In this document: one piece after another, positions 35,907 to 44,777 of the stretch
Layout of the letters: each line of letters starts with the position of its first letter
Numbering within the stretch: the stretch's first letter is position 1
Source: Spirosoma sp. KCTC 42546
GTDB lineage: Bacteria > Bacteroidota > Bacteroidia > Cytophagales > Spirosomataceae
NCBI RefSeq assembly: GCF_006965485.1
Contig: NZ_CP041360.1
Coordinates: forward strand, 7,296,501-7,360,500
Length of the DNA: 64,000 bases
Direction of reading: 5' to 3'
Program-made: the position numbers and the translations under genes
Notes under the pieces: model-generated
What the model was told of the DNA's origin: nothing
The model's database searches: none
Seen by the model: the letters and a program-made list of their open reading frames with translations, nothing else

Positions 35907-36212
35907 ATGCCTATTAAAGTTGCATTCTCTCGTAAAACGACCTATAATCTTCTGGGCGGATGTACGTATTTTAGATCGTACTCCAGCGAGCGTAATTTTG
36001 ATACCTACCCGATCAATAGCACCGAAGCTAAGTTAAGCAGAATTAGTCGTTTTGTGATTTTGGACATACCTCATCGCCAAAGGAGGAGATTCTGGTTACG
36101 GTGAAGTCCACCCCAAGTATTTACCGATCTGTAACGCAAGAAAGACCTACGGATGGATACGCCCGTAGAGTTAGTGGATCAGGAGTATACACACATGCTT
36201 GATTTACATTAG
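35907..36212 (+). pseudogene. Relic of a DUF2126/transglutaminase gene
   Basis: The first 15 codons (MPIKVAFSRKTTYNL) look like the N-terminus of the large transglutaminase/DUF2126 proteins. They run straight into a C-terminal-like piece: GGCTYFRSYSSERNFDTYPI followed by NSTEAKLSRISRF, which resembles the family's ERNFDTFP-NA-EA-RR-RF region. The next conserved piece, FGHT, is present but in another frame; adding one T to the T-run at 36051-36054 would restore RFCDFGHT. The original frame returns near 36153 (TPVELVDQEYTHMLDLH, then TAG at 36210), like the family's TLDLR end. About 1000 residues are missing compared with an intact protein of about 1100. The family comparison is from memory. 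Confidence 0.6.
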
Positions 36213-36256
36213 TTCTGGCGTTCCAAATAAATGTACCCGTTGTTTTTACTAAGATT

Positions 36257-38815
36257 ATGGTTTCAGAATCTGCTAGCAGCCTACTTGATTTATACAGGAG
36301 TAAACTGAATTCGTATGATGAAGTTGTAGCGTCTAATGGTGAGCTAAAACCCCATTGGAAAAAACTATTTTCTTCATTAGAAAAAATCGGGAATGGAGAA
36401 CTCCAAAATCGCGCCCAGGAAATAAAGAATAAAATTCGCGAGAACGGGGTCACGTATAACATTTACCAGGCCACGGGCGGTTTGAATACCCCCTGGAAAT
36501 TAGATCTGATTCCTTTTTTAATCGAGCAAAACGAATGGCAGGCTATCTCAAAAGGATTACAACAGCGTGCTACATTGCTCGATCTATTGCTCCGGGATAT
36601 CTACGGAGAACGTACACTCATTAAACAGGGGATTCTGCCTGCCGAGTTAGTGTATAACAATACAGGCTTTTTCCGTCCGTGTCAGGATATAAAATTGCCA
36701 ACCCAGAACCAATTGGTGATGTATGCCGCCGATATGGCCCGAGGACCAGATGGCAGAATGTGGGTTGTCGATAACCGGACACAGGCTCCGTCAGGGTCAG
36801 GCTATGCCCTGGAGAATCGGGTGATACTCACCAAAATAATGCCGGAGCTTGCCAAGGACATGTATGTGAGCCGGTTATCTCCTTTTTTCACCCAGGCTCA
36901 GCAATCTATCTTTAAAGTATTCAGAGAGAAGTCCGATTTTTTAAACGTTGTTTACTTAACCCCTGGCCCTAATAACGAAACCTACTTTGAGCAGGCCTAT
37001 TTAGCCTCCTATCTGGGCTATACATTGGTTCAGGGCGACGATTTAATTGTGAAGAACGGCTTTGTCTGGATTAAAGCCATCGACGGGTTGCAGCGGGTCG
37101 ATATTATTATCCGGCGGGTGGATGACGAATGGTGTGATCCGCTTGAATTGCGGCTGGATTCAAAATTAGGCGTTCCGGGCTTATTGCAGGTGATTCGAAA
37201 CGGGAACGTCATGGTAATTAACCCACCTGGTAGCAGCGCTGTTGAAAACACGGCGTTCAATGCGTTCTTACCTTCCTTGTGTCGCTATTTTTTACGTGAA
37301 GAATTAATCCTGCCTTCTGTAGCCACCTGGTGGTGCGGGCAACCCAGAGAACTACAGAATACGCTGGATAATCTGGATCGGCTGATCATTAAAAAGGCAA
37401 ATAGGAAACAGGTTTTCCGTTCGGTGTATGGAAAACAGCTATCGAAGGACCAACTACAACAGTTACGGGCACAAATACTGCAAAATCCAACAGACTATGT
37501 AGCGCAGGAAGAGGTCAGTTTTTCAACCACACCCGCCTTCGTCGACAATCGTATTGAACCTCGGTACGCGGCCATTCGCGCCTTTTTAACGGCTACGCCC
37601 AATGGCTATCAGGTCATGGATGGCGGATTAACACGGAGTTCGGCCCAGAAAGATAAGTTCACGTTTTCTAACCAGTACGGCAGTATTTCGAAAGATACAT
37701 GGATTGTATCCGACGAAGCCGAAGTAATACGGGAACGCATTAAGCTGCCGGGCATTTCGTATCAGCAATCGCAGACGTCGTTACCAAGCCGTAGTGCCGA
37801 AAATATGTATTGGGCAGCTCGCTACAGTGAGCGAAGCATGACAGCAACTACTTTTTTAATGATTACGATGAACGCCTTAAATTTTCAGCGAAACTTTGGT
37901 AGCCAGAATAAAACACAGCACATAGACATCCTCCTGAAAACCGTATCGAATTTAATAAAAATTGAGCCTGGCTTTTCGGACGAACATAAAGAAGACTTTA
38001 AAAATCCCTATCCAATCATGGCGGATAGTATTGGTAATGCAGCAAAAACCGGAACAATTACGTCATCCATTCAATCCTTTTTGCGAGCCATGATCGCCGT
38101 TCGGGAACGCTGGAATAATGTAACCTGGCGAACGATTGATGTCATTGAGAATATTAATGAAAAACTCCAGCAAATTCGATCCGACCAAAACCCAAATGAC
38201 ATTCACAATATATTGACTAGTTTACAAAATAATCTATTTAAATTCTATGGCATAGTCAGCGAAGCTATTCCTCGCAATAACGGTTATTATTTATTTGAAG
38301 CGGGTAAATTAGTAGAGCGAATTTTATCGAAAATTATCATCATTAAGTCCATTTTCAGCATTAAGACCGAGCCGTTTATAGAAAATGAATTGATGGAAGT
38401 CGTGTTAATGAACCATTTTGCACTATCGCATTATCGGGCAACGTATAAAACAAACTTCGAAATGGAATATGTGCTGGATATGATCCTGTTAGACAAGCAA
38501 ATACCAGCTTCGCTGGCCTATTTATTAGACTCACTCGACCATAATCTAAGCCTGTTACCTCAATCGTCTGTACGATTGAGTAAATCCAGAAAAGCTATTC
38601 TAGAAGCATCTACCCAAATAAAACTTATTGATGTATCTGAGATTTCGGTGGTAGAGACAAAATCTCAGGCGTATAAAAAGTTAGATGGTATTTTATCCAA
38701 TGTATACGAGTTAATTTTATCGGTATCAGATTACACCACAAGTCAGTACTTCAATCATACAGCTCCTCAGCATTCGATTACAGAAACAATTATTGACATT
38801 GAAAATGAATTATAG
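36257..38815 (+). CDS. Circularly permuted ATP-grasp and alpha-E fusion protein
   Basis: 852 residues from ATG at 36257. Residues about 60-480 form a circularly permuted ATP-grasp domain (former DUF404/407): LDLIPFLIEQNEWQAISKGL, RATLLDLLLRDIYGERTLIK, VYNNTGFFRPCQ, ADMARGPDGRMWVVDNRTQA, VQGDDLIVKNGFVWIK. From about 505 an alpha-E domain (former DUF403) begins with SRSAENMYWAARYSERSMTA. In other bacteria these are often two genes. Family prediction (Iyer, Aravind and colleagues): an ATP-dependent amide-ligase acting on peptides. It overlaps the transglutaminase gene by 11 bases, so the two are translationally coupled. Slightly AT-richer than nearby housekeeping genes. Confidence 0.9.
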   Translation: MVSESASSLLDLYRSKLNSYDEVVASNGELKPHWKKLFSSLEKIGNGELQNRAQEIKNKIRENGVTYNIYQATGGLNTPWKLDLIPFLIEQNEWQAISKGLQQRATLLDLLLRDIYGERTLIKQGILPAELVYNNTGFFRPCQDIKLPTQNQLVMYAADMARGPDGRMWVVDNRTQAPSGSGYALENRVILTKIMPELAKDMYVSRLSPFFTQAQQSIFKVFREKSDFLNVVYLTPGPNNETYFEQAYLASYLGYTLVQGDDLIVKNGFVWIKAIDGLQRVDIIIRRVDDEWCDPLELRLDSKLGVPGLLQVIRNGNVMVINPPGSSAVENTAFNAFLPSLCRYFLREELILPSVATWWCGQPRELQNTLDNLDRLIIKKANRKQVFRSVYGKQLSKDQLQQLRAQILQNPTDYVAQEEVSFSTTPAFVDNRIEPRYAAIRAFLTATPNGYQVMDGGLTRSSAQKDKFTFSNQYGSISKDTWIVSDEAEVIRERIKLPGISYQQSQTSLPSRSAENMYWAARYSERSMTATTFLMITMNALNFQRNFGSQNKTQHIDILLKTVSNLIKIEPGFSDEHKEDFKNPYPIMADSIGNAAKTGTITSSIQSFLRAMIAVRERWNNVTWRTIDVIENINEKLQQIRSDQNPNDIHNILTSLQNNLFKFYGIVSEAIPRNNGYYLFEAGKLVERILSKIIIIKSIFSIKTEPFIENELMEVVLMNHFALSHYRATYKTNFEMEYVLDMILLDKQIPASLAYLLDSLDHNLSLLPQSSVRLSKSRKAILEASTQIKLIDVSEISVVETKSQAYKKLDGILSNVYELILSVSDYTTSQYFNHTAPQHSITETIIDIENEL

Positions 38816-39668
38816 GCTAATTCATAAAACCCAGTACAATTACAGTGAAAACGTGAATAACTATCATGGTTTAGCCTGTATAATGCCCCAAAATTCAGCA
38901 CGGCAAATTTGTCGTGACTTTTCACTGCTTATTTCACCTACACCCGATGACATTTATTTGCGTACGGATTATTTTGGCAATACCCTTCACTATTTTTCAA
39001 TTTACAAACCACACAATAAACTTACTATACTAGCAAAAAGCGTTGTTGAAACTCGCTCATCAACCATTACCGACTTTTTTATCACCTCAAAAGAAGCTAA
39101 AGAAAAAATCAGGACAGATAATGCCCTAAAAGGTATGCTCCTGGATTACATGCTTCCGAGCCCATTTGTTCAGTGGGATGATGAAATAAGCCGTTTCGGG
39201 GCCGACTGTTTCAGTGATAATCAGTCTTTTTATCAAAGTACCCGCTTGTTGTGCCGTAAAATTTATTCAGAGTTTACCTACGTATCGGGTTCCACCACCA
39301 TTCATACACCACTCAAAACGGTATTACGCGAGAAAAAAGGAGTTTGTCAGGATTTTTCACACCTGGCTATTGCCTGTTTGCGGAGTATGGGGTTTGCGGC
39401 TCGCTATATCAGTGGCTACCTCGAAACACAACCTTTACCAGGTACAACTAAACTACAGGGCTCCGACGCTACGCATGCTTGGGTATCGGTTTATGTTCCT
39501 GACATTGGCTGGTGTGATTTCGACCCAACCAACGATTTAATTCCGCAGGAGCGCCATATTACCACCGCCTGGGGACGCGATTTCGGGGATGTATCGCCCC
39601 TAAAAGGAATCATTTTCAGTACGGGCAAACATGCTTTTCAGGTAGCAGTCGATGTAGTACCGATCTGA
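38805..39668 (+). CDS. Transglutaminase-like cysteine protease-fold protein
   Basis: 287 residues from ATG at 38805 (MNYRLIHKTQYNYSENVNNY), chosen because the earlier TTG at 38793 is unlikely and this N-terminus fits the bacterial transglutaminase N domain. The core has the catalytic triad Cys181 (KGVCQDFSHLAIACLRS), His224 (DATHAWVSVYVPD) and Asp240 (WCDFDPTND). No signal peptide. It overlaps the ATP-grasp/alpha-E gene and ends at a good terminator. Family proteins may cleave or form isopeptide bonds; here it would act with the ATP-grasp enzyme on an unknown peptide. Confidence 0.92.
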   Translation: MNYRLIHKTQYNYSENVNNYHGLACIMPQNSARQICRDFSLLISPTPDDIYLRTDYFGNTLHYFSIYKPHNKLTILAKSVVETRSSTITDFFITSKEAKEKIRTDNALKGMLLDYMLPSPFVQWDDEISRFGADCFSDNQSFYQSTRLLCRKIYSEFTYVSGSTTIHTPLKTVLREKKGVCQDFSHLAIACLRSMGFAARYISGYLETQPLPGTTKLQGSDATHAWVSVYVPDIGWCDFDPTNDLIPQERHITTAWGRDFGDVSPLKGIIFSTGKHAFQVAVDVVPI

Positions 39669-39680
39669 GAGAGCACACTA

Positions 39681-39714
39681 AAAAGCCGCGAAACCAATGG
39701 TCATCGCGGCTTTT
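39681..39714 (+). terminator. Rho-independent terminator
   Basis: AAAAGCCGCGA pairs with TCGCGGCTTTT, 13 bases after the transglutaminase stop codon. The symmetric A/T ends may also serve the minus-strand gene that ends at 39784. Confidence 0.85.
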
Positions 39715-39783
39715 CTGTTCTCACTGAAAATGAAGAACTGTAATATGCTATTAACTACTAAAGCCTGCACAGCAAGCAATTGT

Positions 39784-40305
39784 TTACGCTTTTTCTGCTT
39801 TTTGCTTCTTAGGAGCTTCAGAAACGGGCGCTTCGGCTACTTCAGTAACTTCTGGTGTTGCGGCCACCTCTGGCGTTTCTTCCTTTGTTTCCTCAGCCGT
39901 TACCTCAAATACTTCCGGGGCATACTGGCGCAGGATACCATACCAGCTAATTAGTTTTTTAATGTCGGTAGTCCGCACCCGATCACGATCGTACGTTGGT
40001 ACTACTGATGCCATAAAATCAGCTAACTGATCCGTTGATCCTTTCGAATCAATGGGCAGTGTATCGCCGTATTTTTCATTAATTGCCAGTAATACAGCGC
40101 TGAGCGAAGTGGACTGCTCTTCACTGTCATCATCGACGTAGATGGAAATATCGTTCAGTACCGATACACGAGCCGTTGGCCCCATCATCGTTTTGGCTTT
40201 TTTGTCGTCTAACGATTCGACAATAACGCCCGCCCGACCCGGTTTCACAATTCGGTAAAGGCCGCTGTATCCAGCCACATTGGCAATCTGTTTTAATGCT
40301 TCCAT
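39784..40305 (-). CDS. DUF5606-domain protein
   Basis: 173 residues from ATG at 40305 (MEALKQIANVAGYSGLYRIV); a longer frame starts at 40356, but this start matches the family's usual N-terminus. Conserved DUF5606 features: GLYRIVKPGRAGVIVESLDD and VSVLNDISIYVDDD in the first 80 residues. The C-terminal tail (about 125-173) is low-complexity, rich in Glu, Ala, Pro, Thr and Val, ending in lysines. The family is restricted to Bacteroidota and its role is unknown. It lies directly downstream of engB on the same strand, 90 bases away, and may share its transcript. Confidence 0.8.
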   Translation of the reverse strand: MEALKQIANVAGYSGLYRIVKPGRAGVIVESLDDKKAKTMMGPTARVSVLNDISIYVDDDSEEQSTSLSAVLLAINEKYGDTLPIDSKGSTDQLADFMASVVPTYDRDRVRTTDIKKLISWYGILRQYAPEVFEVTAEETKEETPEVAATPEVTEVAEAPVSEAPKKQKAEKA

Positions 40306-40395
40306 AGAGAGACTTTGTAAATTGGTAACGTGTATTTTGGTGGGCGTATTGCCCATTTAACCGTGAAATCGCGAAAGGATGAACGTATGACCGAT

Positions 40396-41040
40396 CTACT
40401 TCCCAAACCATCGACCCTTCACTTTTTCATTCTTTTTCGCTTTTAAATAGTCTTCATTTAGCGGTCGTATAAACGAAAGGATCTCCTCTCGGCCCGCTGC
40501 CGTCATGGCTGAGGTGACAAAAAATTCGGGTGCTTCTTCCCATTCTTCGAGCAGCCGCGTCCGGTACGTATCGATCGTCGCCTGCAATTTGTTGGCACCG
40601 AGCTTTTCCGTTTTCGTGAATGCAATCACGAATGGTAATCCTCGTTCGCCCAAATTGCTCATAAAATCGAGATCAAGTTTCTGGGGTTCAATCCGGGAAT
40701 CGACCAAAACAAAAATACACAGCAAATTAGGCCGGGACGTCAGATAGCCATCGATCAGGGCGGCAAATTTTTCGCGGTCGGTTTTACTCACCTGCGCATA
40801 GCCATAGCCGGGCAAATCGACCAGATACCACTCGTTGTCAATAAGAAAATGATTGATTAACTGCGTTTTACCGGGTTTCCCCGAAATTTTAGCCAATGAT
40901 GAACGGCCCGTTAGCATATTGATCAGCGACGATTTGCCAACATTTGAGCGGCCAATAAAGGCGTACTCAGGCCGGTCGGGCTTGGGGCATAGAGCCGGGT
41001 CGGAGTTACTGACAAAGAATTCAGCTTGTTTAACAGGCAT
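40396..41040 (-). CDS. engB: Ribosome biogenesis GTP-binding protein YsxC/EngB
   Basis: 214 residues. P-loop GTPase with G1 FIGRSNVGKSSLINML, the G3 region LVDLPGYGYAQVSK, G4 AFTKTEKLG and G5-like VTSAMTAAGREE. The YsxC signature KPGKTQLINHFLI is present. Role: assembly of the large ribosomal subunit in the cytoplasm, usually essential. An array of phased GTCATT repeats lies just before the start codon, within the presumed leader. Confidence 0.95.
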   Translation of the reverse strand: MPVKQAEFFVSNSDPALCPKPDRPEYAFIGRSNVGKSSLINMLTGRSSLAKISGKPGKTQLINHFLIDNEWYLVDLPGYGYAQVSKTDREKFAALIDGYLTSRPNLLCIFVLVDSRIEPQKLDLDFMSNLGERGLPFVIAFTKTEKLGANKLQATIDTYRTRLLEEWEEAPEFFVTSAMTAAGREEILSFIRPLNEDYLKAKKNEKVKGRWFGK

Positions 41041-41051
41041 ACACGTAATGA

Positions 41052-41088
41052 GTCATTTGTGGTCATTGATAGTCATTGGATAGTCATT
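41052..41088. repeat. Helically phased GTCATT direct repeats
   Basis: GTCATT occurs at 41052, 41062, 41072 and 41083, spacing 10, 10 and 11 bases. Reverse copies AATGAC follow at 41116 and 41135, so the whole can also fold as a loose hairpin. It begins 12 bases upstream of the engB start codon. Confidence 0.65.
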
Positions 41089-41320
41089 AATTGGCAGGAA
41101 CGATAAAGGACTGCGAATGACTAGTAATAACCCCAATGACAATACTAAAAACAGCTGCAAAGTTCGGAAAGATTAAGGAGAATGGCACGTCATTTGCAAT
41201 TTGTCATGCTGCCCACTAATTTGCTTCATAAACAAGTGTTTGCAGAAGAAACGAAAATCACTTGCTGGCGCGTTATACACTCAGAAAACCATTAAAGACC
41301 ACCGGTTTGCCGGTTCGACT

Positions 41321-41806
41321 ATGAAAAAAGTATTTTGGTTACTTGCCATCCTCTTTGTTGGCTTCAATGCTCAATCAACTCATGCAGCCCTTAACCCATC
41401 CCGGCCAAATTCTGTTGCCAACAAGAAGCTCGCTCCAAAAAGCGATGCGGAAGGCATTCAATTTACGGAAACATCCTGGAGAGAAATCTTGAAGAAGGCA
41501 AAAGCTGAAAAAAAGATCATCTTCCTGGATGCCTATGCAAGCTGGTGTGGTCCCTGTAAAAAACTTCAGAAAGAAGTGTTTACGAAAAAAGCCGTTGGTG
41601 ATTTCTACAATAGCAAATTCATCAACGTGAAAATGGACATGGAGAAAGGTGAAGGCCCTGCTCTATCGCAGGTTTATCCGCTCGAAGCCTACCCAACACT
41701 GTTGTTCATTGATGGCAATGGCAAAGTGCTGAAAAAGGTATTAGGACTGCAAACACCCGAAGACCTGATTGCCATTGGCAAAAGCGTAAAACCGACCGGG
41801 ATTTAA
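41321..41806 (+). CDS. Exported thioredoxin-fold protein
   Basis: 161 residues from ATG at 41321, chosen because it opens a signal peptide (MKKVFWLLAILFVGFNAQST); an earlier in-frame start at 41201 would add a non-conserved leader. The thioredoxin active site ASWCGPCKK has Cys76 and Cys79, followed by KMDMEKGEG and the cis-proline region YPLEAYPTLLFIDG. Role: periplasmic disulfide reduction or thiol exchange, partner unknown. The last codons and the TAA lie inside a 19-base repeat shared with 59400-59418. Confidence 0.88.
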   Translation: MKKVFWLLAILFVGFNAQSTHAALNPSRPNSVANKKLAPKSDAEGIQFTETSWREILKKAKAEKKIIFLDAYASWCGPCKKLQKEVFTKKAVGDFYNSKFINVKMDMEKGEGPALSQVYPLEAYPTLLFIDGNGKVLKKVLGLQTPEDLIAIGKSVKPTGI

Positions 41807-41812
41807 CAGATT
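41794..41812. repeat. Stop-codon repeat GACCGGGATTTAACAGATT, copy 1
   Basis: These 19 bases are identical to 59400-59418. Here the TAA inside the repeat is the thioredoxin stop codon. The sequence continues as an AT-rich GATTTTTAAGATTT stretch resembling the start of the larger palindrome at 59401. Confidence 0.8.
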
Positions 41813-41845
41813 GAATGATTTTTAAGATTTCAATTGAGCTCAATG

Positions 41846-41875
41846 GGATCGGTTTTGAGAAACCGATCCTTTTTT
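41846..41875 (+). terminator. Rho-independent terminator
   Basis: GGATCGGTTT and AAACCGATCC with loop TGAG, then six T. The loop region GGTTTTGAGAAACC is the same hairpin core as in repeat R1. Confidence 0.85.
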
Positions 41876-41890
41876 GTAGGATTGATTAAC

Positions 41891-41966
41891 GTTATTAACC
41901 ACAGAGTCACAGAGAACACAGAGCCTTATAAGGCTCTGTGTTCTCTGTGACTCTGTGGTTAATAAC
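41891..41966. repeat. CACAGAG palindrome, copy 3 (76-bp, perfect)
   Basis: A perfect 76-base palindrome centred on TTATAA; each half reads GTTATTAACCACAGAGTCAC then AGAGAACACAGAGCC. It covers the stop codon and last codons of the glycosyltransferase gene ending at 41959 and separates it from the converging thioredoxin gene. Confidence 0.9.
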
Positions 41967-43191
41967 TATTCCGTGTCACGTTCGTAACTGGCTCTTGAAC
42001 GAATTTTACGCTCTCCAGTACCCCCCGAATTTGACTGGCCATTTCGGCATTAATGGTTTGGCGTCTAAATCGTTGTCTAAAGGCGGCTCTGGATTGTGTT
42101 TGATACGGTGTTTCGCGCAATTGCCGGATTAAGCTTGTTACATCGCCCGGATTAAACAAAATGGAGTTCGGCAGGTAATCACGAACAAACGACGCAGCAT
42201 AACCAGTTACTCCAGCAATGATCGGTTTATCCGTTGCCCCATACTCAAACAGTTTAGACGGTAGCACTCGCCTGCAAGCATCAATGTTATTCAGGTGCAC
42301 AAACATGTAATCAGCATCTTGATACTCAGCCAGTAATTCCCGTCGATTGACAGGCTGACGAAGTTTAACATTCGTACTATCATTCGCCTTAAGAGCAACT
42401 TCCAGTTTTATTCGCGCTCCTCCATCGCCAATAATCAGGAAGCGATACCCCGAACCCAACTGTCGGGCCGCTTCTGGAATAATGTCATGTAACCCCTGTC
42501 CTTCGCCAATATTACCCGCGTAGAGGATGGTTCTATACGGTTTGTCAGGCGTTGATTGGCTGGCCGGAATCCCCAGAAAGGCAGTGTCAATACCATTGGT
42601 AAAATAACTGTACGTCGCCTGCCGAAACGGATCAAAATAAGACCGAAACCCTTCCGATACCAGATTGATGTGACGAGCGTAGCCAAACGTATACCGTTCA
42701 ACAGCACGCAGCAATGGACTCAGGATCATACGAACCAGTGGATTTTTGATAACATCCAGAATCGCTTCCCGGAATAAATCACGAATATCTAAAAACAGTG
42801 GAACTGCCCGTTTACGCGCCAGACGAGCACCCAGAAAAGCGGTAAATAATCGGGAGGAAGACGCAAAAACTAAGTCATACTCATACGCTCTGGCAAGTTG
42901 ACAAGCACGTACGTAATAGACAAAAAACGAGCAAATCTGATCAATAAAGCCACTTTTGTGCTTCGGAATCGCGATACGCTGAACGGTAATCGGACAGCCT
43001 CCGCTACACCATTCTTCCTCTTCAGAAGCTACTGGTTTGTAGGAATCATAACGATTGGGTTGCGTTGTCAGGACATGAATTGAATCGCTGGATGTCAATT
43101 GGCAGGCCAATGCATTGACCAGGGTTGTATTTCGAAAGGCGCCAGGGCCAATGTCGGGGTCGAAATAAAAAGTAAGATAAAGAATGTTCAT
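41959..43191 (-). CDS. Glycosyltransferase family 4 (GT-B fold)
   Basis: 410 residues from ATG at 43191 (MNILYLTFYFDPDIGPGAFR), the usual family start; it overlaps the heparinase-like stop codon by 4 bases (ATGA), showing coupling. A longer frame from 43299 lies inside the preceding gene. The C-terminal half has the sugar-nucleotide region (YRTILYAGNIGEGQGLHDII, GSGYRFLIIGDGGARIKLEV, KLFEYGATDKPIIAGVTGYA). Likely adds a sugar to the surface polysaccharide repeat unit. It is the last gene of the cluster; its stop codon lies in a perfect palindrome. Confidence 0.88.
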   Translation of the reverse strand: MNILYLTFYFDPDIGPGAFRNTTLVNALACQLTSSDSIHVLTTQPNRYDSYKPVASEEEEWCSGGCPITVQRIAIPKHKSGFIDQICSFFVYYVRACQLARAYEYDLVFASSSRLFTAFLGARLARKRAVPLFLDIRDLFREAILDVIKNPLVRMILSPLLRAVERYTFGYARHINLVSEGFRSYFDPFRQATYSYFTNGIDTAFLGIPASQSTPDKPYRTILYAGNIGEGQGLHDIIPEAARQLGSGYRFLIIGDGGARIKLEVALKANDSTNVKLRQPVNRRELLAEYQDADYMFVHLNNIDACRRVLPSKLFEYGATDKPIIAGVTGYAASFVRDYLPNSILFNPGDVTSLIRQLRETPYQTQSRAAFRQRFRRQTINAEMASQIRGVLESVKFVQEPVTNVTRNSY

Positions 43192-44777
43192 CCTGAGAGA
43201 AGTAGTGTGGTTTCCAGCCTGGCTATGAATGCTACTTCCAGGCAGTGCCCTGACCGAAGCTGATTGAATCCTTCGGCCATAGCGTAGCTTATGACGCAAA
43301 ACGTTGGATTAGTCTCTGAACGTACCACTATTTTTAACGAGCCAGCCAGAATGAAATCATCTACAAGTTGGATGGAAACATCTGGATGGACATAAAACCG
43401 GGCAATCCCTGGTTGCTGAGCTTCAGCTTCGGTTTTTGCATTTAGCAATCGATCCGTTATAACAACGCAATTTGGCTCAACTACCCAACTCCGTTCGTGA
43501 ATGACCCCTTGTTTTCGGTAGCCGTCATGGCGAGCCGTCAGCACCGTTCCGGTATCGGTTAGTAGGGTTACCCCTGCCCGGCGACCGACGCGGAAACTGG
43601 CCCATACTTCGGATGAATTGCTTTCGTTAACAGTTACGGTATTGTGGGCAGCTGTGCTCCGCTCCCACGCCCGCCGACTGCCAGGCTGATAGGTCGATAT
43701 GGAGTTATCCACAAGGGCAGGTTGGTTATCCACATAGAGCACAAACGAAAACGTATCGGCGTGAGCATGACCGGGTTGATGATCAGGGCCAACTGGCCCA
43801 ACATCGGCAAAAAGCTCGTATCGTTTCTGGCGGTACATCCGGTAGCCACTACTCGTCAATAGTGAAGGATGATATGACTGTTGGATGCCTGTTCGTTCGG
43901 CCTTCTTCCTGAGTTGGAAACTGGTAGGCGCAATTCCCCAGGCAGCATCGTTTACCATGGGCACATCGCCATTTTTAAAGGTGATGCCATTGATCCAATC
44001 GAGCATTTGGGTTGCCTTTTCGGTTAAACAGTCGAGTAAGTCCGGATCGTTATGCCAGCTCTGAGTCTGTAAGGCCAGCCGTAGATCCAGCAGGCGGTCC
44101 AGGAATATCTGATGGTACATCGGGCTACGTTCGTCATGTCCACCATCCGCCAGAATTTGGTTTGTTAGTTCCTGCCGAATAAGTCGGCTGGCTTTATGAA
44201 ACCAGCGTGCCTGACGAAAAAACAGCGCGCCCATAAGCAGTGAAAAGCCATTTTCGAGCAGATGATTTCCTCCTAGATGATAGTCCAGGCGATGGCTTAG
44301 CAACCTAATCTGAGCAAACAGATGCTGGTTAATAGGCTCATTCTGAATCTGGTGGCGACTCAGAAACTGTACCCAATTCATGATCCGCAATGATGTTGGA
44401 TAAGGCTCCAGACCATCCCGCAACGAATCAGTCTTGGCCATAAAATCACAAATCAGTTCCAGACCCGTTCTAACGGTCATATCCGGCTGATTCAGGTAAT
44501 CGAAGTAGTTGAGATTATAGGTCCAAAGCTTACCAAAACCGGCGTAGTTCCAGTCAAGTTCAGCCGTAAGTTGGCGAGATAGATTCAAAAACGTAACTAC
44601 CCCACTTTGATACGATTGTGGTTTGTCAGGTTCAGGAGTAGTCAGAAAGTAGGCTTGTGGTGTTGTAGCCGGAATGTGTAATCTGGCTCGACCGCGCAGT
44701 CGGAAAATAACCTGATACACGATCTGGCGCAAGGTCAACTGCCGCACAGTGCGCCAGATCAATCCGAGATTTCTCAT
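43188..44777 (-). CDS. Heparinase II/III-like protein
   Basis: 529 residues. Residues about 40-310 form the alpha-helical toroid (WTYNLNYFDYLNQPD, SLRIMNWVQFLSRH, GGNHLLENGFSLLMGALFF), and the C-terminal beta-sandwich region holds VGPDHQPGHAHADTFSFVLY and DNSISTYQPGSRRAWERSTA, AHNTVTVNESNSSEVW. Family enzymes are polysaccharide lyases; members in biosynthetic clusters may trim or epimerise uronic-acid polymers. No signal peptide is evident. It overlaps both neighbours by 4 bases. Pairing with the fused oxidoreductase upstream is common in surface-polysaccharide loci. Confidence 0.88.
   Translation of the reverse strand: MRNLGLIWRTVRQLTLRQIVYQVIFRLRGRARLHIPATTPQAYFLTTPEPDKPQSYQSGVVTFLNLSRQLTAELDWNYAGFGKLWTYNLNYFDYLNQPDMTVRTGLELICDFMAKTDSLRDGLEPYPTSLRIMNWVQFLSRHQIQNEPINQHLFAQIRLLSHRLDYHLGGNHLLENGFSLLMGALFFRQARWFHKASRLIRQELTNQILADGGHDERSPMYHQIFLDRLLDLRLALQTQSWHNDPDLLDCLTEKATQMLDWINGITFKNGDVPMVNDAAWGIAPTSFQLRKKAERTGIQQSYHPSLLTSSGYRMYRQKRYELFADVGPVGPDHQPGHAHADTFSFVLYVDNQPALVDNSISTYQPGSRRAWERSTAAHNTVTVNESNSSEVWASFRVGRRAGVTLLTDTGTVLTARHDGYRKQGVIHERSWVVEPNCVVITDRLLNAKTEAEAQQPGIARFYVHPDVSIQLVDDFILAGSLKIVVRSETNPTFCVISYAMAEGFNQLRSGHCLEVAFIARLETTLLLSG

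Noticed and set aside
41041..41140. Possible CRISPR-like array (GTCATT repeats)
   Set aside because: Units are only 6 bases at 10-11-base spacing, with no spacers or cas genes; it is a short phased repeat.
43634..43862. Overlapping short frames on both strands inside the heparinase-like gene
   Set aside because: They are antisense or out-of-frame readings of a gene with clear family motifs.
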